Origin: an uncultured Eubacteriales bacterium
Lineage (GTDB): Bacteria; Bacillota; Clostridia; Peptostreptococcales; Anaerovoracaceae
Length of the DNA stretch: 54,748 nt
Assembly: GCA_902801255.1 (NCBI GenBank)
Contig: CADCHO010000016.1
Location: 1-54,748 of the forward strand
Direction of reading: 5' to 3'
The position numbers and the translations under genes were made by a program. The notes under the pieces are model-generated. The model made no database searches. It saw only the letters and a program-made list of their open reading frames with translations, and was not told the origin of the DNA. Positions 44,529 to 51,590 of this stretch are shown here, one piece after another. Numbering within the stretch: the first letter of the stretch is position 1; each line of letters begins with the position of its first letter.

Positions 44529-45461
44529 ATGAAAAATACAGTTTATATAATTTCGGGTCCGACTGCATCAGGCAAGAGCCTGATCGCATATTACCTCGCC
44601 AAACGTATAAATGGCGAAATAGTAAACTGCGATTCGATCCAGCTTTATAAATACATGGATATCGGAAGTGCCAAACCTTCCGAAAAGGCGATGTCAGAGA
44701 TAAGGCATCACCTCTATTCTATTGAGGATCCTACGGTCAATATGACAGTTGCCGACTACAGGAAACTCGCGATCGCAGCTATAGACGATATCCTTGCACG
44801 CGGCAAAACTCCAATAGTATGCGGCGGTACAGGTCTCTACCTTAACGCTATTCTTTATGATATGGATTTCGGTTCGGCCCCGGACGACCTGGAGCGCAGG
44901 CAGGAGCTTGAAGAACTCGCATCGGAGCGGGGCGCACTGTACATGCACAGTTATCTTCAGGGTCTCGATCCGGATGCTGCTTCCAGGATCCATCCTAACA
45001 ACACGCGCAAAATAATCCGTGCGATAGAAGCGTATGAACATGGAAAAGGGATAAAAGACCTCTCTGAGTGCGAGATCAATCCTGATTACGACTTCCGATT
45101 CTATGCTCTTACAATGGATAGAGAATGGCTCTACGAGAGGATCAACCGCAGAGTATCCAGACTGATCTCTGAAGGCCTTGTTGACGAAGTAAGCGGTCTT
45201 CTCCGCAGGGGCTATACAGAAGATCTTCCTTCGATGAAAGCTATCGGATACAAGGAGACCATAGGTTTCCTGAACGGTGAGTATGATCTCTTCGATGCTA
45301 AGGATCTCATAATGAAGAATACAAGGCACTATGCCAAGAGACAGTATACCTGGCTGAAGAGATACGACTTCGTCGAATGGATAGAGATCAGAAAGGGCGA
45401 GACCGTAGGGGAGATAGTCGACCGCATTCTCGGTGAAGATCATAAAGCCGAATATATGTAA
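44529..45461 (+). CDS. miaA: tRNA dimethylallyltransferase
   Basis: A 310-residue enzyme that adds the isopentenyl group to A37 of tRNAs reading U-initial codons, using dimethylallyl diphosphate. It has the P-loop GPTASGKS at residues 10-17, the tRNA-contact block CDSIQLYKYMDIGSAKPS, CGGTGLYLNAIL, and the C-terminal RHYAKRQYTWLKR. The start has no strong ribosome site (AAAGAAAAAA). It follows mutL closely, as in many bacteria. Confidence 0.96.
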   Translation: MKNTVYIISGPTASGKSLIAYYLAKRINGEIVNCDSIQLYKYMDIGSAKPSEKAMSEIRHHLYSIEDPTVNMTVADYRKLAIAAIDDILARGKTPIVCGGTGLYLNAILYDMDFGSAPDDLERRQELEELASERGALYMHSYLQGLDPDAASRIHPNNTRKIIRAIEAYEHGKGIKDLSECEINPDYDFRFYALTMDREWLYERINRRVSRLISEGLVDEVSGLLRRGYTEDLPSMKAIGYKETIGFLNGEYDLFDAKDLIMKNTRHYAKRQYTWLKRYDFVEWIEIRKGETVGEIVDRILGEDHKAEYM

Positions 45462-45470
45462 ATCAGTAAT

Positions 45471-46616
45471 ATGGCAAAGACCACATACGACAGCAAGGAA
45501 TTCAGGTCGCATAACAAGAGCGACAGGCCTGATAATATCGTTAAAAAAGAGAACGATATCTACATGGAATGTGAAGCCATACAACGTGAGCTTCCGAATT
45601 TTTTGCGTCCGTATTTTGCATATCTGAAGGGCAATGTACTTCCGATGACAAGGCTGGCATATCTTCATGATGTAAGGTTCTTCATGAACTATCTCATCAA
45701 GGAGACAGATCTAACCAAAGCAAGCACACCGAAAGAGATAAAATCTGAGGAACTCAACAATATAGTTGCGGCAGATATCAATCTTTACATCGACTATTGC
45801 CGCAAGTACATGGTTGATGACGGCGATACCGTAACGGTCTTCGAGAACAACAACAAATCTCTGGCCCGCAAAAAGTCCTCAGTTTCGGTGCTGTTCAAGC
45901 AGCTGTACAGGGACGGAATCGTTGAGAAGAATATCACAGACGGCTTTGATCCTATAAGGGTAGCAAAACCGGGTGAACGAGAGATAAAGGCTCTGCAGGA
46001 TGACGAGGTAATGATAATGCTCGATGCTGTTACAAACGGCACGGGTCTGACTGATCACGAGCGTACATACTGGGAAAAGACAAAGCTGCGCGACAAGGCA
46101 ATACTTGTGATGTTCGTTACATACGGACTCAGACTGAGCGAGCTCCAGCAGCTGAATCTTTCTTCTTTTAATTTCTCAAGAGGTGAATTCAAGATTTACC
46201 GCAAAAGGGGAAAAGAGTCCATAATGCCGCTGAACCGTTCAGTGGAGATGGTTCTGAATGATTATATCTCCGGCGAGAGAAATACCGTCATACCCGAAAA
46301 TTCGACCGCTGAGGACGCCCTCTTTCTGTCACTGCAAGGCAAGCGAATTACTGAGCGTGCTATCAGAGAGCTTGTAAAAAAATACACATCCATAGCACTG
46401 AATACCAGCAGGCGCGCAGGATACAGTCCTCACAAGCTCAGAGCTACTGCTGCTACATCTCTGATCGGAAGGGGCAATTCGATATATGACGTTGCTGCGT
46501 TACTCGATCACGAGCAGGTAACGACTACCCAGCTCTATGCCCAGCACAAGATGAACGTAAAACGTGATCTTGTAAGCGATATGGAATGGGAACTTGAAAG
46601 AACAGACGAAGACTGA
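45471..46616 (+). CDS. Tyrosine recombinase (Xer-like, possibly XerS-type)
   Basis: A 381-residue site-specific recombinase. Catalytic residues are visible: Arg221 in YGLRLSELQQL, a lysine in YRKRGKES (Lys245 or Lys248), His321 and Arg324 in SPHKLRATAAT, His347 in LLDHEQ, and nucleophile Tyr356 in TQLYAQ. An N-terminal SAM-like core-binding domain (about 35-170) carries a longer lead than XerC or XerD (about 300 residues), similar in layout to the single-protein XerS system of streptococci. It is tightly packed between miaA and a YnbB-like gene, without prophage genes, so a chromosome-maintenance role is more likely than transposition. The XerS idea is inference. Confidence 0.8.
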   Translation: MAKTTYDSKEFRSHNKSDRPDNIVKKENDIYMECEAIQRELPNFLRPYFAYLKGNVLPMTRLAYLHDVRFFMNYLIKETDLTKASTPKEIKSEELNNIVAADINLYIDYCRKYMVDDGDTVTVFENNNKSLARKKSSVSVLFKQLYRDGIVEKNITDGFDPIRVAKPGEREIKALQDDEVMIMLDAVTNGTGLTDHERTYWEKTKLRDKAILVMFVTYGLRLSELQQLNLSSFNFSRGEFKIYRKRGKESIMPLNRSVEMVLNDYISGERNTVIPENSTAEDALFLSLQGKRITERAIRELVKKYTSIALNTSRRAGYSPHKLRATAATSLIGRGNSIYDVAALLDHEQVTTTQLYAQHKMNVKRDLVSDMEWELERTDED

Positions 46617-46618
46617 TA

Positions 46619-47953
46619 ATGGATAAATACAACGAATATATAAAAGAACAGTTCAATATAGACGATAAGGTGCTCGCGCTGGTAGATGAAGCTGAAAGCG
46701 CTCTTGCAGAACGTTTTGCCGGGATAGATGATATCACGGCAATATGCCAGATGAAGGTTCTCAAGGCATTTCAGGAAAATCATATCAACGCGACTCATTT
46801 TGATTGGAGCACAGGCTACGGCTATGATGATGCCGGCAGAGAGGCTGTTGAAAGGGTATATGCTTCAGTTTTCGGGACCGAGGCTGCACTGGTAAGGCCG
46901 AATATCGTAAACGGAACCCATGCGATCGCAGCGACTCTGCTTGGTATGCTGCGTCCGGGTGACGAACTCATTGAAGTTACAGGCAAACCGTATGATACAC
47001 TGCAGACTGTGATCGGCCGGGATGACGGAAGCACTAAGCAGAGAGGAGAAGGAAGTCTTCTTGGCCCTGCCGACTTTAAGGGAACGATAAAAGATTATGG
47101 TATAATTTATAAAGAAGTATCTCTTGGCGACGATATGGACGTAGATCTTGACGCCATAAAGAAAGCTGTCACTCCTGAAACCAAAGTCGTAGCCATGCAG
47201 CGTTCCACAGGATACGACTGGAGGCCTGCAATATCTATTGAGAGCCTGAAAGCAGTTACTGAGCTGGTCCATGGGATCGATCCGGGTATTATTGTCATGC
47301 TCGACAACTGCTACGGTGAATTCGTCGATGCCGTTGAGCCGACTGAATTCGGAGTCGATGTTATGGCAGGCTCTCTTATCAAGAATCCGGGAGGCGGGCT
47401 TGCGCTGTCCGGCGGCTACATAGTCGGCAGAGCAGATCTTATAGAGCAGATATCATATCGGCTTACATGCCCGGGTATCGGCGCAGAATGCGGTCTTACT
47501 TTCGGACAGAACCGCAATGTTATGCAGGGCCTCTTCATTGCTCCCGGAGTAGTCAATGCGGCTCTGAAAGGCGCTATTCTGGCAGGTACAGTATATGAAA
47601 AACTTGGATTTGAGGTAGTACCGGCTCCGGATGCTGAAAGAAGTGATATCATTCAGGCAATCAAATTCCTTACGCCTGAACGCACAGTAGCATTCTGCCA
47701 GGCGGTACAGTCTGCATCTCCTATAGATTCGTATGTTTTACCTATGCCGTGGGACATGCCGGGTTATGATGATCAGGTAGTTATGGCAGCCGGGGCGTTC
47801 GTTCAGGGTTCATCAATAGAGCTCAGCGCAGACGCTCCGCTCAGAGAACCTTACATCGCATATTTTCAGGGCGGTCTGTCATACTGGCACTCGAGGTTCG
47901 GTGTCATAAAGAGCCTTGACACGCTCTATAAAAAAGGTCTTATCACATTATGA
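46619..47953 (+). CDS. ynbB: YnbB-like PLP enzyme (methionine gamma-lyase family, 'aluminum resistance' protein)
   Basis: A 444-residue fold-type I PLP protein of the YnbB family. PLP Lys255 is in GSLIKNPGGGLALSGGY, and the cofactor and family blocks FDWSTGYGYDDAGREAVERV, VRPNIVNGTHAIA, GYDWRPA and LDNCYGEFV are present. Family names refer to cystathionine- or methionine-lyase-like folds, but its reaction is not established. In Bacillus it is also encoded near miaA. Its stop overlaps the next start in ATGA. Confidence 0.9.
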   Translation: MDKYNEYIKEQFNIDDKVLALVDEAESALAERFAGIDDITAICQMKVLKAFQENHINATHFDWSTGYGYDDAGREAVERVYASVFGTEAALVRPNIVNGTHAIAATLLGMLRPGDELIEVTGKPYDTLQTVIGRDDGSTKQRGEGSLLGPADFKGTIKDYGIIYKEVSLGDDMDVDLDAIKKAVTPETKVVAMQRSTGYDWRPAISIESLKAVTELVHGIDPGIIVMLDNCYGEFVDAVEPTEFGVDVMAGSLIKNPGGGLALSGGYIVGRADLIEQISYRLTCPGIGAECGLTFGQNRNVMQGLFIAPGVVNAALKGAILAGTVYEKLGFEVVPAPDAERSDIIQAIKFLTPERTVAFCQAVQSASPIDSYVLPMPWDMPGYDDQVVMAAGAFVQGSSIELSADAPLREPYIAYFQGGLSYWHSRFGVIKSLDTLYKKGLITL

Positions 47954-48681
47954 GTGATTCCTCAGGAAAAAAGATCATTGCGATACTCAAGCTGATATTG
48001 CTCGTTGTTATAATTGCGGGCATACCGGCTTTTCTTTATCTGAGATACGGAAGCGGTATATTCAGCAAGGATACGGCATACAATGTTGTAGAATACCTTC
48101 AGCAGAACCGCAGAAACGCAGTCCTTCTTATAATCGGCATACAGGTAATACAGGTCGTTGTCTGCGTACTCCCGGGACAGCCGATACAGTTTGCAGCAAG
48201 CTATATGTTCGGAGTGGGAAGGGGATATCTCCTTTCGGTGATCGGTGCTGTTATAGGTACAACTATTTCTTTCTATCTCGCAAAACTTCTCGGAAGTGAA
48301 GCGATGCACCTGTTCTTCGGTGAAGAACGAATCAAGGATTACCAGCGCAGACTTAATTCGGGAAAGGGACTGCTTCTTGCATTTCTGATTTATCTTATAC
48401 CCGGAGTGCCGAAGGATCTCGTATCATATGCGGCAGGGATCTCGGAAATGCGGTTCAGGCCGTTCCTTCTGGTTGCGACAATAGGACGGTCTCCTGCTAT
48501 GCTCGGAAGCCTCCTGGTTGGTCACTTCTTCGAAAAACAGAACTATACAGCAATAATAATTCTTACAGTGGCAATTGTGCTTATAATGCTTGTATGCTTT
48601 ATAAAGCGTGATAAGCTCGTAGCTTTTCTCGACATGATCGAAAGAAAGGATGCGGAATCAGAGGTAAAAACAGATGGCTAA
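47950..48681 (+). CDS. TVP38/TMEM64 (DedA/VTT) family membrane protein
   Basis: A 243-residue protein with about six hydrophobic segments. The VTT-domain blocks are QVVVCVLPGQPIQFAASYMFG, GAVIGTTISFYLAKLLG and the re-entrant YLIPGVPKDLVSYAAGI with FLLVATIGRSPAMLGS. Relatives move lipids between membrane leaflets, for example undecaprenyl-phosphate carriers of the DedA group. The exact lipid here is unknown. It is coupled to both neighbours by short overlaps. Confidence 0.85.
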   Translation: MSDSSGKKIIAILKLILLVVIIAGIPAFLYLRYGSGIFSKDTAYNVVEYLQQNRRNAVLLIIGIQVIQVVVCVLPGQPIQFAASYMFGVGRGYLLSVIGAVIGTTISFYLAKLLGSEAMHLFFGEERIKDYQRRLNSGKGLLLAFLIYLIPGVPKDLVSYAAGISEMRFRPFLLVATIGRSPAMLGSLLVGHFFEKQNYTAIIILTVAIVLIMLVCFIKRDKLVAFLDMIERKDAESEVKTDG

Positions 48682-49159
48682 AGAAAAGATTCAGAAAACC
48701 AATGCCATGAGACTGCTGGACTCAGCAGGTATAAGCTATTCGATGGCAAGCTATGACTACGATGAATCGGATCTGTCCGGTGTACATGCCGCGCAGGAGC
48801 TGGGTGTACCGGAAGAGGTCGTGTTCAAGACACTTGTTACACGGGGTGACGGAAATGCGATATTCGTATTCGTTATACCGGTGGCAGAATCCCTTGACCT
48901 AAAGAAGGCCGCAAAAGCATCAGGCAACAAGAGCATAGAGATGATACATGTAAAGGAGATCCTTGATATCACCGGATATATCCGCGGAGGATGTTCTCCT
49001 ATAGGAATGAAAAAAGCTTATCCTACATTCATTGATGAAACGGCGATACTCTTTGAAAAAATCTATTTCTCCGCAGGAAAGAGGGGAGTGCAGATAATTC
49101 TGGACCCTGAAGTGCTTGCAGAAGTCAGCAGTGCCGAGTTTGCGGATCTTACAAAGTAG
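48674..49159 (+). CDS. ybaK: Cys-tRNA(Pro) deacylase YbaK/EbsC family
   Basis: A 161-residue editing-domain protein of the YbaK/ProX superfamily that hydrolyses mischarged Cys-tRNA(Pro). It has VHAAQELGVPEEVVFKTLV, VIPVAESLDLKKAAKASG, the conserved TGYIRGGCSPIGMKKAYPTF and the C-terminal GKRGVQIILDP. It overlaps the membrane protein gene by 8 bases and is followed by a terminator, so it ends the mutS-to-ybaK run. Confidence 0.93.
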   Translation: MAKEKIQKTNAMRLLDSAGISYSMASYDYDESDLSGVHAAQELGVPEEVVFKTLVTRGDGNAIFVFVIPVAESLDLKKAAKASGNKSIEMIHVKEILDITGYIRGGCSPIGMKKAYPTFIDETAILFEKIYFSAGKRGVQIILDPEVLAEVSSAEFADLTK

Positions 49160-49190
49160 TATTTAATAATCCTTGTATCCCTTTAATTTC

Positions 49191-49223
49191 AAGGCTTTTC
49201 GCATATTGCAGAAGGCCTTTTTT
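49191..49223 (+). terminator. Rho-independent terminator after ybaK
   Basis: AAGGCTTT (49191-49198) pairs with AGGCCTT-type sequence (49212-49219) with one G-T wobble, followed by a T run that ends TTTTTTAA. Confidence 0.75.
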
Positions 49224-49240
49224 AATATAAAAATATTTTT

Positions 49241-49254
49241 AGAACTTTTGTTCG
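49241..49254 (+). promoter_or_regulatory. LexA (SOS) box 1
   Basis: AGAACTTTTGTTCG fits the Gram-positive SOS pattern CGAAC-N4-GTTCG with perfect GAAC/GTTC arms. It lies about 10 bases upstream of the -35 element of the yneA-like gene. Confidence 0.65.
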
Positions 49255-49262
49255 TAAAAGTA

Positions 49263-49291
49263 TTGACAGAAAACGAACATGTGTTTATAAT
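49263..49291 (+). promoter_or_regulatory. Consensus promoter of the yneA-like gene
   Basis: TTGACA at 49263-49268, a 17-base spacer and TATAAT at 49286-49291: a perfect sigma-A consensus. Such a strong promoter fits a gene normally kept off by a repressor. Confidence 0.85.
49274..49287 (+). promoter_or_regulatory. LexA (SOS) box 2
   Basis: CGAACATGTGTTTA matches the SOS consensus closely and lies within the promoter spacer, touching the -10 element, so bound LexA would block RNA polymerase. Confidence 0.8.
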
Positions 49292-49300
49292 CATACATAC

Positions 49301-49314
49301 CGAACAAAGGTTCA
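49301..49314 (+). promoter_or_regulatory. LexA (SOS) box 3
   Basis: CGAACAAAGGTTCA matches the SOS consensus and lies just downstream of the predicted transcription start near 49298. Confidence 0.75.
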
Positions 49315-49350
49315 TAATCATTGTATTGACAGTAGAAAATGGTGGACAAG

Positions 49351-49665
49351 ATGAAAGATAACAGAAGACATCATTATAGAATAGTAAAGCCGTTCAGGTT
49401 CTTCCTGTTCGTTGTTATAAGCATCATGATAACCGTATTTGCCGGATACACTGTGATTGGTGCCGGCAATGCCGAGGCTGCTGCTGTAAGGACATATGTC
49501 CAGGTCACTATAGATGAAGGCGACAGCCTATGGAGTATTGTAGAGAGATGCAATAAGGATGCCAACATCGATGTTCAGAGCGCCATATACGATGTGTATG
49601 AGATCAATGATATCGATGCAGCTGACATCCATCCGGGAGACAAGCTTTTTATCCCGGTATATTAA
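49351..49665 (+). CDS. yneA: YneA-like SOS cell-division suppressor (membrane anchor plus LysM)
   Basis: A 104-residue protein with a basic N terminus, one membrane segment or uncleaved signal (about residues 15-38) and a C-terminal LysM domain (VTIDEGDSLWSIVERCN, ending HPGDKLFIPVY). Size and layout match Bacillus YneA, which halts septation during the SOS response. Three LexA-type boxes and a consensus promoter upstream strongly support SOS control. ATG 49351 is preferred because GGTGG lies 6 bases before it; ATG 49339 in the same frame would add four residues but lacks a ribosome site. lexA itself is not in the window. Confidence 0.8.
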   Translation: MKDNRRHHYRIVKPFRFFLFVVISIMITVFAGYTVIGAGNAEAAAVRTYVQVTIDEGDSLWSIVERCNKDANIDVQSAIYDVYEINDIDAADIHPGDKLFIPVY

Positions 49666-49676
49666 ATAGCTAGAAG

Positions 49677-49697
49677 CATATGTCGCTTCGACGTATG
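49677..49697 (+). terminator. Hairpin after the yneA-like gene
   Basis: CATATGTCG (49677-49685) and CGACGTATG (49689-49697) pair over 9 positions with one wobble and a 3-base loop. TGTGTTTTATT follows after 11 bases, so termination here would be weak. Confidence 0.4.
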
Positions 49698-49719
49698 TCT
49701 AGAAGTGTGTTTTATTGAC

Positions 49720-49770
49720 AGATCCGAAGTATTGACGGCATTTGTATCCCGGCGGTCAGGCTTCGGATCT
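49720..49770 (+). repeat. 10-bp perfect inverted repeat with nested pairing
   Basis: AGATCCGAAG (49720-49729) and CTTCGGATCT (49761-49770) are exact inverted copies. Inside, TGAC (49733-49736) can pair with GTCA (49755-49758). No convincing gene covers it. It could be part of a small structured RNA ending at the terminator near 49900, or a protein-binding site. Confidence 0.6.
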
Positions 49771-49878
49771 TCAATTGCATAAAATCTATATGTATAGAAA
49801 AATCGTTGAAATCAGAGCATTTTTACAAGGTACTGGACATCCAAAGTCTGTAAAAAAATCGCTTAAAACGCAAATTTC

Positions 49879-49902
49879 GGCCTCGTTTTTTCGGCCTTTT
49901 TT
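49879..49902 (+). terminator. Terminator-like GGCC hairpin with T run
   Basis: GGCC (49879-49882) and GGCC (49893-49896) flank a T-rich loop and are followed by TTTTTT. The stem is short, but the context is typical. No coding gene ends here, which hints at a non-coding transcript upstream. Confidence 0.5.
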
Positions 49903-50300
49903 GTGTAAAACAGAACGATTGTTTTGATGATCTTTCGAATGTATAAAATGGATGATAATGGGACTTTTAGCTATAGATGGTGGATTAACAGATACGAATT
50001 GCGCCTGTGAACAGGTTCAGTGATAATATCAGCAATCAATGTGACATATATTCATACAGCTTCAGATAAATACTATATAAAAGGAATAATACTAATAATA
50101 TATACGTAGATTTAAGAACAGGAGAGTGAACTGAACTATTCCGAAAAGAAATAATAATAGGAATAATATTAAATTGGTAAATATATGAGCAGGGCTCGTA
50201 TAGTTGAAATTTCAATAGATACAGCTTAATAAGGTGCATAGCGGCTCCAGGTGTCCAACTATTCCCAAAATTGTGATTTTAGGAATAGTTGAAGAACATG
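49903..50300. other. AT-rich gene-free region
   Basis: About 400 bases with no supported gene on either strand. It is much richer in A and T than its surroundings. It holds two similar inverted repeats with arms AACTATTCC and GGAATA (50134-50165 and 50257-50290). It separates the plus-strand housekeeping block from the minus-strand genes to the right. I see no tRNA, CRISPR unit or recognisable mobile-element remnant in it. Confidence 0.6.
50256..50291. repeat. 10-bp perfect inverted repeat
   Basis: CAACTATTCC (50256-50265) and GGAATAGTTG (50282-50291) with a 16-base spacer. A weaker relative with the same arm sequence lies at 50134-50165. There is no T run, so it is more likely an operator or structural element than a terminator. 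Confidence 0.6.
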
Positions 50301-50323
50301 AAAACGGGCTCTGTCAAGAGCCC
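50301..50323 (-). terminator. Terminator of the minus-strand 3D-like gene
   Basis: Reading the minus strand, GGGCTCT, a 4-base loop and AGAGCCC (stem 7 bp) are followed by GTTTTCAT. It lies 30 bases after the stop of the 190-residue protein. Confidence 0.7.
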
Positions 50324-50352
50324 TCTTCTTGTAATTACACTATTTCACCCTT

Positions 50353-50925
50353 TTACCAGGTTGTAGCTATATCGATCTGTCTCGGATTTCTTTTTGCAAA
50401 CCCACCTGTATCACATACTATACCCATACCAAGCGAAGTCTGCACTAGTGAACCTCTAGGTCTCAGGTTCAGATTGGCTGCTACCATGACATAGTTGCCG
50501 AACATCTTAACTCCGTCATCACGTACCCAGTATTCATAATCATATCCCATTCTTCGCATGATCCTGACTACGCCGCTCATGTTCAGATTGTAATATGTTT
50601 CTTTTCCGGATGGTCCCTGAATCGTTCCCCTTCCCTTTGACAGAGACGGACCTCTGTAAATGTGTTCTTCAAAATAATCGGCAGCATTCTCAGTAAAATC
50701 CATTTTATCCACTGAGAAAGACTCTGCAGCAGAAGTAATGAAAGTCGTCGAAAGAGATTTCAGCGAAGCTATCTTAAAAAGCTCCGCTTCTTTTACCCTG
50801 TCTTCATGAATATCACTGATACCGTATACCAGATTTGCATTGGCAAGTATCATAACAATGATGTAGAGACTGAGTATAATATTATAGGTTTTCGCTTTGC
50901 ATCTTTTTCGCAGCGGCTTCTTCAT
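50353..50925 (-). CDS. Membrane-anchored or secreted protein with a 3D-like C-terminal domain
   Basis: A 190-residue protein. A basic start (KKPLRKRCKAK) and one hydrophobic segment (about residues 15-35) suggest export or anchoring. The C-terminal part, with MVAANLNLRPRGSLVQTSLG, IVCDTGGFA and QIDIATTW, resembles the 3D (three-Asp) double-psi barrel domain found in resuscitation-factor-like cell-wall proteins; the Asp residues in CDTGG and IDIA fit. The middle (about 40-110) is not recognised. The start overlaps the upstream gene by 4 bases (ATGA), so the two are cotranscribed. A cell-wall role is inference. Confidence 0.7.
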   Translation of the reverse strand: MKKPLRKRCKAKTYNIILSLYIIVMILANANLVYGISDIHEDRVKEAELFKIASLKSLSTTFITSAAESFSVDKMDFTENAADYFEEHIYRGPSLSKGRGTIQGPSGKETYYNLNMSGVVRIMRRMGYDYEYWVRDDGVKMFGNYVMVAANLNLRPRGSLVQTSLGMGIVCDTGGFAKRNPRQIDIATTW

Positions 50926-51407
50926 TTATTAAGTATCCTGTGTACCTTGTCGAGCAGTGCTCCCACATAATAGACTCCGACAAGCATTGCAACTGCTATC
51001 TGTACAGTAAGGCTCATGACCGGAGTCGTCTTATCAAGATTCATGGTCAGCATCCCTATCGCCCATCCGGTCAGCCATGAAGGCATATGTACGATATTAC
51101 TGAATTTATTCGATATTACAACAAGAATGAATCCGAATACGGCAAGTGTCAAAAACAGCGTAAGATCGGGATTTAAAGGCGTATGGGCCATAATCTCAAA
51201 TGCAATCAGTGCCCATATATCACCTGCAAGATATCCTAGAGCGATCTTGTGTGCGTCCTTGAACTTATTTCCGTTTGTAGCGTAGATACCTGCACATATA
51301 AGAGCTACAGGTCCTACTGTATTACCGAGATATGGGCTTATAACAGCCCATGCAGGCGGCATTACTGCTATAAGCAGAGCCAAAGTAAGTGTTTCTTTTC
51401 TGTTCAT
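50922..51407 (-). CDS. DUF1097-type membrane protein
   Basis: A 161-residue protein with five or six hydrophobic segments and little else. It resembles the DUF1097 group (such as E. coli YcdZ), with GPVALICAGIYATNG and HMPSWLTGWAIGM as the more conserved parts. The function of this group is unknown. AAAGGT lies just before the ATG. It is the first gene of a two-gene minus-strand operon with the 3D-like protein. Confidence 0.65.
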   Translation of the reverse strand: MNRKETLTLALLIAVMPPAWAVISPYLGNTVGPVALICAGIYATNGNKFKDAHKIALGYLAGDIWALIAFEIMAHTPLNPDLTLFLTLAVFGFILVVISNKFSNIVHMPSWLTGWAIGMLTMNLDKTTPVMSLTVQIAVAMLVGVYYVGALLDKVHRILNK

Positions 51408-51467
51408 TGATACCTTTTTCTACTCACCCGGTCCGGCATTCGATAATTAACTATAACATTATATCGT

Positions 51468-51498
51468 TTACCGCTTCAGGTGCTACAAAAATATTATA
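51468..51498 (-). promoter_or_regulatory. Candidate -10 elements for the DUF1097/3D-like operon
   Basis: Two perfect TATAAT boxes occur on the minus strand, at 51498-51493 and 51473-51468. Neither has a good -35 at 17 bases (TTTAAC for the first, TTGTAG at 19 bases for the second), so which one is used is open. Confidence 0.35.
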
Positions 51499-51529
51499 CA
51501 ACATCAGTCAAATCTGTTAAAAAAGCAAC

Positions 51530-51567
51530 GATACACAGCCCGTTTTTATGCAAACAGGCTGTGTATC
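51530..51567 (-). terminator. Terminator of the LVIVD/EthD/flavodoxin operon
   Basis: A perfect 11-bp stem, GATACACAGCC (51530-51540) and GGCTGTGTATC (51557-51567), with a 16-base loop. On the minus strand it is followed by GTTGCTTTTTT. It lies 23 bases after the stop of the beta-propeller gene. Confidence 0.85.
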
Positions 51568-51590
51568 CTTTGTTTTAGCTTATATAAGCG

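Noticed and set aside
45471-46616. Prophage or integrative element marked by the tyrosine recombinase
   Set aside because: The flanking genes are conserved housekeeping genes in tight overlap. No phage genes, att-like repeats or tRNA target are seen next to it.
49913-49924. A fourth LexA-like box (GAACGATTGTTT)
   Set aside because: The match is partial, it lies about 250 bases after the gene and no promoter is associated with it; it is likely chance.
49742-49927. A 61-codon open frame after the yneA-like gene
   Set aside because: It has no ribosome site, no recognisable domain and crosses the terminator-like hairpin.
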